DNA of 7,942 nt, from positions 1-7,942 of the forward strand of contig CAMHGU010000101.1 in NCBI GenBank assembly GCA_946184715.1. The letters are read 5' to 3'. Of the stretch, positions 6,239-7,942 are shown piece by piece. Under the pieces are notes generated by a model. It searched no databases. It worked only from the letters and a program-made list of their open reading frames with translations, and was not told the origin of the DNA. The stretch is from an uncultured bacterium (lineage in GTDB: Bacteria > Bacteroidota > Bacteroidia > Bacteroidales > Muribaculaceae). The first letter of the stretch is position 1; each line of letters opens with the position of its first letter. Position numbers and translations under genes: made by a program.

Positions 6239-7759
6239 TCATTGGATGGTGCCAAGGGCTTTGTCGAGCTCGCTTTGGGCCAGATGCAGGCCTATCTCGG
6301 CGTCGATTTTCCGGGTTTGGGCCAGCTGCCAGGCTGTTTGGGCCTCCATCACGGTGGTGAATTGCGCGGTGCCTTCTTTGAAAGCGAGATTGGCCATGCG
6401 CAGGTTCTCGTCGGCGTGAGCCACATTGGCGGTCGCCATCGTGAGCTTCTTGCGAGCTTCGTTGAGCTTGAAGTTGCTCTGGTTCACTTGCAGCTCCACC
6501 ATCTGCCGTGCATCGTCAAGCTCCATATTGGCGATGGCCGTGGCCACCTTTGAGGCACGCACCTTATGCGACACGTCGCCCCAGTTCCAGATGGGGATAC
6601 GCACGAGCACGCCGATGTTCCAGAATCCGCCGAATTTCTTCTCGAAGCCGTTGAAGGTGTTGGGGTTGGAGAAGGCGTAGCCGCCGGTGAGCAACACTTG
6701 AGGCAGATTGCCGGCTCGGAGCACCTTGGTGGTCTGCTCGCTTAGGGCTACGGTGTTGCGGAGCACTTTCAGCTCGGGGCGGTTGGCCAAAGCCACGTCG
6801 GCGCGGGCTTCGAGGGGCGCCGGAGCCTCGGCCCAGTCGAAGTCGGCCGTGGTTTCGTCGGCAAGGGTGATAGGCTCGTCGACGGGGAGGCCGCAGAGCT
6901 GGCAGAGCAGCATCTTGGCCAGCGCGAGCCCGTCGGACACTTGAGTGACGGCCATCTCGGCCTCGTTGAGCCTGACGCCCACGCTGAGGTAGTCGCCTTT
7001 GATGGCCACGCCGTGCTCCACGAGCTTCTGCACGTCGTCGCGGAGCTTGCGCACGAGCGCCATATAGCTCTCGGCGAGGTCGAGCTTATGCCGGAGCGAC
7101 ACCACTTGCCAGTACACTTGGTCGATGCTGTAGATGGTGCCTTGCCGCTTCGCTTCCAGGGCGTTGGCGGCCATCTCCACGTTGATGTCGGCAATCTTGT
7201 TGGCGGCTACGATGGCTCCGCCCATATACACCGGTTGCGTCACCATCACGGCTCCGCCGAAGAGGTTGCGGGTGTCGGTGCGCAGAGCGTTGACGATGCC
7301 GGTGCCGGCCATATCGAGGGCGCCGGCAAATTCGGTCATATCGGCCGTAAACTTAGCTTGCGCGGCGGCCGGCAACTGCTGGATTACCGAGCTGATGCGG
7401 TTGGTGAGGTCGGCGGCGGCGTTGGTGCCGAGGTTGGTGAGCTCGTTCTTCTGGTCGTTGTTGAGCAAGGAGATCTCTTTGCTCATCCATAGGTAGCCGC
7501 CTATGGCGCTCAGGTGAGGCAGGTACTTGGCGCGGGCCGATTTCTTGAGGCTCTCGTTCATCTCTTGCTTCATCGAGGCGATGCCTAGCTGCTTGTTGTT
7601 GCTCAGCGCCAAGGCGCGGCAGCTGTCGAGCGTCAGCACTCGCTGTGCGTGCACCGCGGCGGGCGCGAGCAGCAGTAGCGCAAGCAGCGCCACTCGCAGC
7701 ACGGCAACGACGGCGCGCCACCGCCGATGTCCTGTTTTCTTGTTGACCGGTTTATTCAT
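6239..7759 (-). CDS. TolC-family outer-membrane efflux channel
   Basis: This 506-residue protein begins with a basic stretch and a hydrophobic signal peptide (~17-38) ending VHA-Q, so cleavage by signal peptidase I after A38 is likely; there is no lipobox. Two OEP-type repeats follow (~41-280 and ~290-506), helix-rich, with strand motifs NLFGGAVMVTQPVYMGG (~166-182) and FWNIGVLVRIPIWNWG. As a trimer it would form the outer-membrane channel and periplasmic tunnel that docks to the HlyD adaptor. A roughly 70-residue helical insert after KEISLLNN (residues ~93-165) is longer than in E. coli TolC and fits Bacteroidota homologues as I remember them. The ATG at 7759 is preceded by an A-rich GGTAAAAG, normal for this phylum. 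It is first in the export operon. Confidence 0.93.
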   Translation of the reverse strand: MNKPVNKKTGHRRWRAVVAVLRVALLALLLLAPAAVHAQRVLTLDSCRALALSNNKQLGIASMKQEMNESLKKSARAKYLPHLSAIGGYLWMSKEISLLNNDQKNELTNLGTNAAADLTNRISSVIQQLPAAAQAKFTADMTEFAGALDMAGTGIVNALRTDTRNLFGGAVMVTQPVYMGGAIVAANKIADINVEMAANALEAKRQGTIYSIDQVYWQVVSLRHKLDLAESYMALVRKLRDDVQKLVEHGVAIKGDYLSVGVRLNEAEMAVTQVSDGLALAKMLLCQLCGLPVDEPITLADETTADFDWAEAPAPLEARADVALANRPELKVLRNTVALSEQTTKVLRAGNLPQVLLTGGYAFSNPNTFNGFEKKFGGFWNIGVLVRIPIWNWGDVSHKVRASKVATAIANMELDDARQMVELQVNQSNFKLNEARKKLTMATANVAHADENLRMANLAFKEGTAQFTTVMEAQTAWQLAQTRKIDAEIGLHLAQSELDKALGTIQ

Positions 7760-7769
7760 CTTTTACCAT
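7752..7769 (-). other. Five-codon leader ORF overlapping the tolC start
   Basis: An ATG at 7769-7767 opens a frame reading MVKDE followed by TAA at 7754-7752, out of frame with tolC and overlapping its start codon. Termination six bases inside tolC could allow re-initiation or could limit tolC translation. Such a short frame can easily occur by chance; it is noted because it sits on the ribosome landing site. Confidence 0.2.
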
Positions 7770-7795
7770 AGTTCTATCAGTGTATAATCAGAGGA

Positions 7796-7803
7796 TAAAG
7801 GTA
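7796..7803 (-). promoter_or_regulatory. Candidate -7 promoter box of the export operon
   Basis: The minus strand reads TACCTTTA, one mismatch from the Bacteroidota TAnnTTTG consensus, ~36 bp ahead of the tolC ATG. That would give a leader of about 30 bases. A TTG-type -33 element is not evident at the expected distance, which suggests a weak or activator-dependent promoter. An 11 bp palindrome lies just upstream of the box. Confidence 0.5.
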
Positions 7804-7811
7804 CGAAAAAA

Positions 7812-7822
7812 ATGTGTCACAT
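7812..7822. promoter_or_regulatory. Palindrome ATGTG-T-CACAT, candidate operator of the export operon
   Basis: ATGTGTCACAT has perfect 5 bp arms around one central base. It lies 8 bp upstream of the candidate -7 box, in the spacer where repressors of efflux operons commonly bind. TGTG/CACA arms are also common in CRP-family sites. No regulator gene is in the window, so the binding protein is unknown. A palindrome this short could be chance. Confidence 0.35.
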
Positions 7823-7860
7823 AGCTCGCCACATCGCGAAAAAGCTAAACAAAGCCCCAA

Positions 7861-7942
7861 AGGTTCTATAAACTAGATGTTCCAGTTCTTCTAGATCTTC
7901 TAGATTCTCTATAACCTCTGAGGCTCGTGCAAGAGGGTGATC
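7861..7942. repeat. Gene-free repeat-rich stretch upstream of the export operon
   Basis: The 9-mer CTTCTAGAT occurs twice in tandem (7888-7896 and 7897-7905), creating TCTAGA-TCT-TCTAGA. AGGTT (7861-7865) can pair with AACCT (7913-7917), and CCTCT (7915-7919) with AGAGG (7932-7936). No reading frame of note crosses this stretch on either strand. It may be the end or untranslated region of a gene beyond the right edge, or a small interspersed repeat. Confidence 0.35.

Noticed and set aside
6941..7492. Plus-strand reading frame of 183 codons opposite tolC
   Set aside because: It lies wholly within a well-supported TolC gene, is His- and Gly-rich and low in complexity, and shows no start-site or domain evidence.
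1..7942. CRISPR arrays, tRNA or rRNA genes, insertion sequences
   Set aside because: No regularly spaced repeats, cloverleaf-like segments, transposase frames or terminal inverted repeats were seen on either strand.

Overview
The window carries two gene blocks, and every gene I can support lies on the minus strand, so transcription runs from high to low coordinates. The lineage looks like Bacteroidota, probably a gut Bacteroidales such as a Muribaculaceae relative. The reasons are a clean TAnnTTTG (-7 type) promoter box ahead of the restriction block, A-rich rather than Shine-Dalgarno translation starts, and a TolC/HlyD/paired ABC-2 permease layout of the kind found in that phylum. The family-level placement is a guess.

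Right block (7759 to 2826, GC-rich): an envelope-spanning export operon in the order TolC-family outer-membrane channel, HlyD-family periplasmic adaptor, and two ABC-2 type inner-membrane permeases. The two permeases would form the inner-membrane channel, the adaptor would bridge the periplasm, and TolC would open to the outside. No nucleotide-binding (ATPase) subunit is encoded in the window, although one would normally be expected to power the permeases. The 183 bp upstream of tolC hold a candidate promoter with a short palindrome just upstream of its -7 box, and a repeat-rich stretch with no gene.

Intergenic 2706 to 2825: a 120 bp spacer. It holds a 12 bp tandem duplication ending in a perfect palindrome, a run of G-tracts abutting the last permease stop codon, and the promoter of the next block.

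Left block (2693 to 1, visibly more AT-rich): a compact defence cassette. In order it has a DNA methyltransferase (FAGSGT plus HPPY), an HNH endonuclease with two CxxC pairs, a protein joining an EVE/PUA-like N-terminal region to a NucS/DUF91-like PD-(D/E)XK nuclease, and the first 15 codons of a D12-class adenine methyltransferase running off the left edge. The genes are separated by 3 bp or overlap by 4 bp (ATGA), so they are almost certainly co-transcribed and translationally coupled. Two methyltransferases with one HNH endonuclease is what a restriction-modification system with an asymmetric (type IIS-like) target would need. The additional EVE-like/NucS-like nuclease is the unusual part and the best candidate for something under-described.
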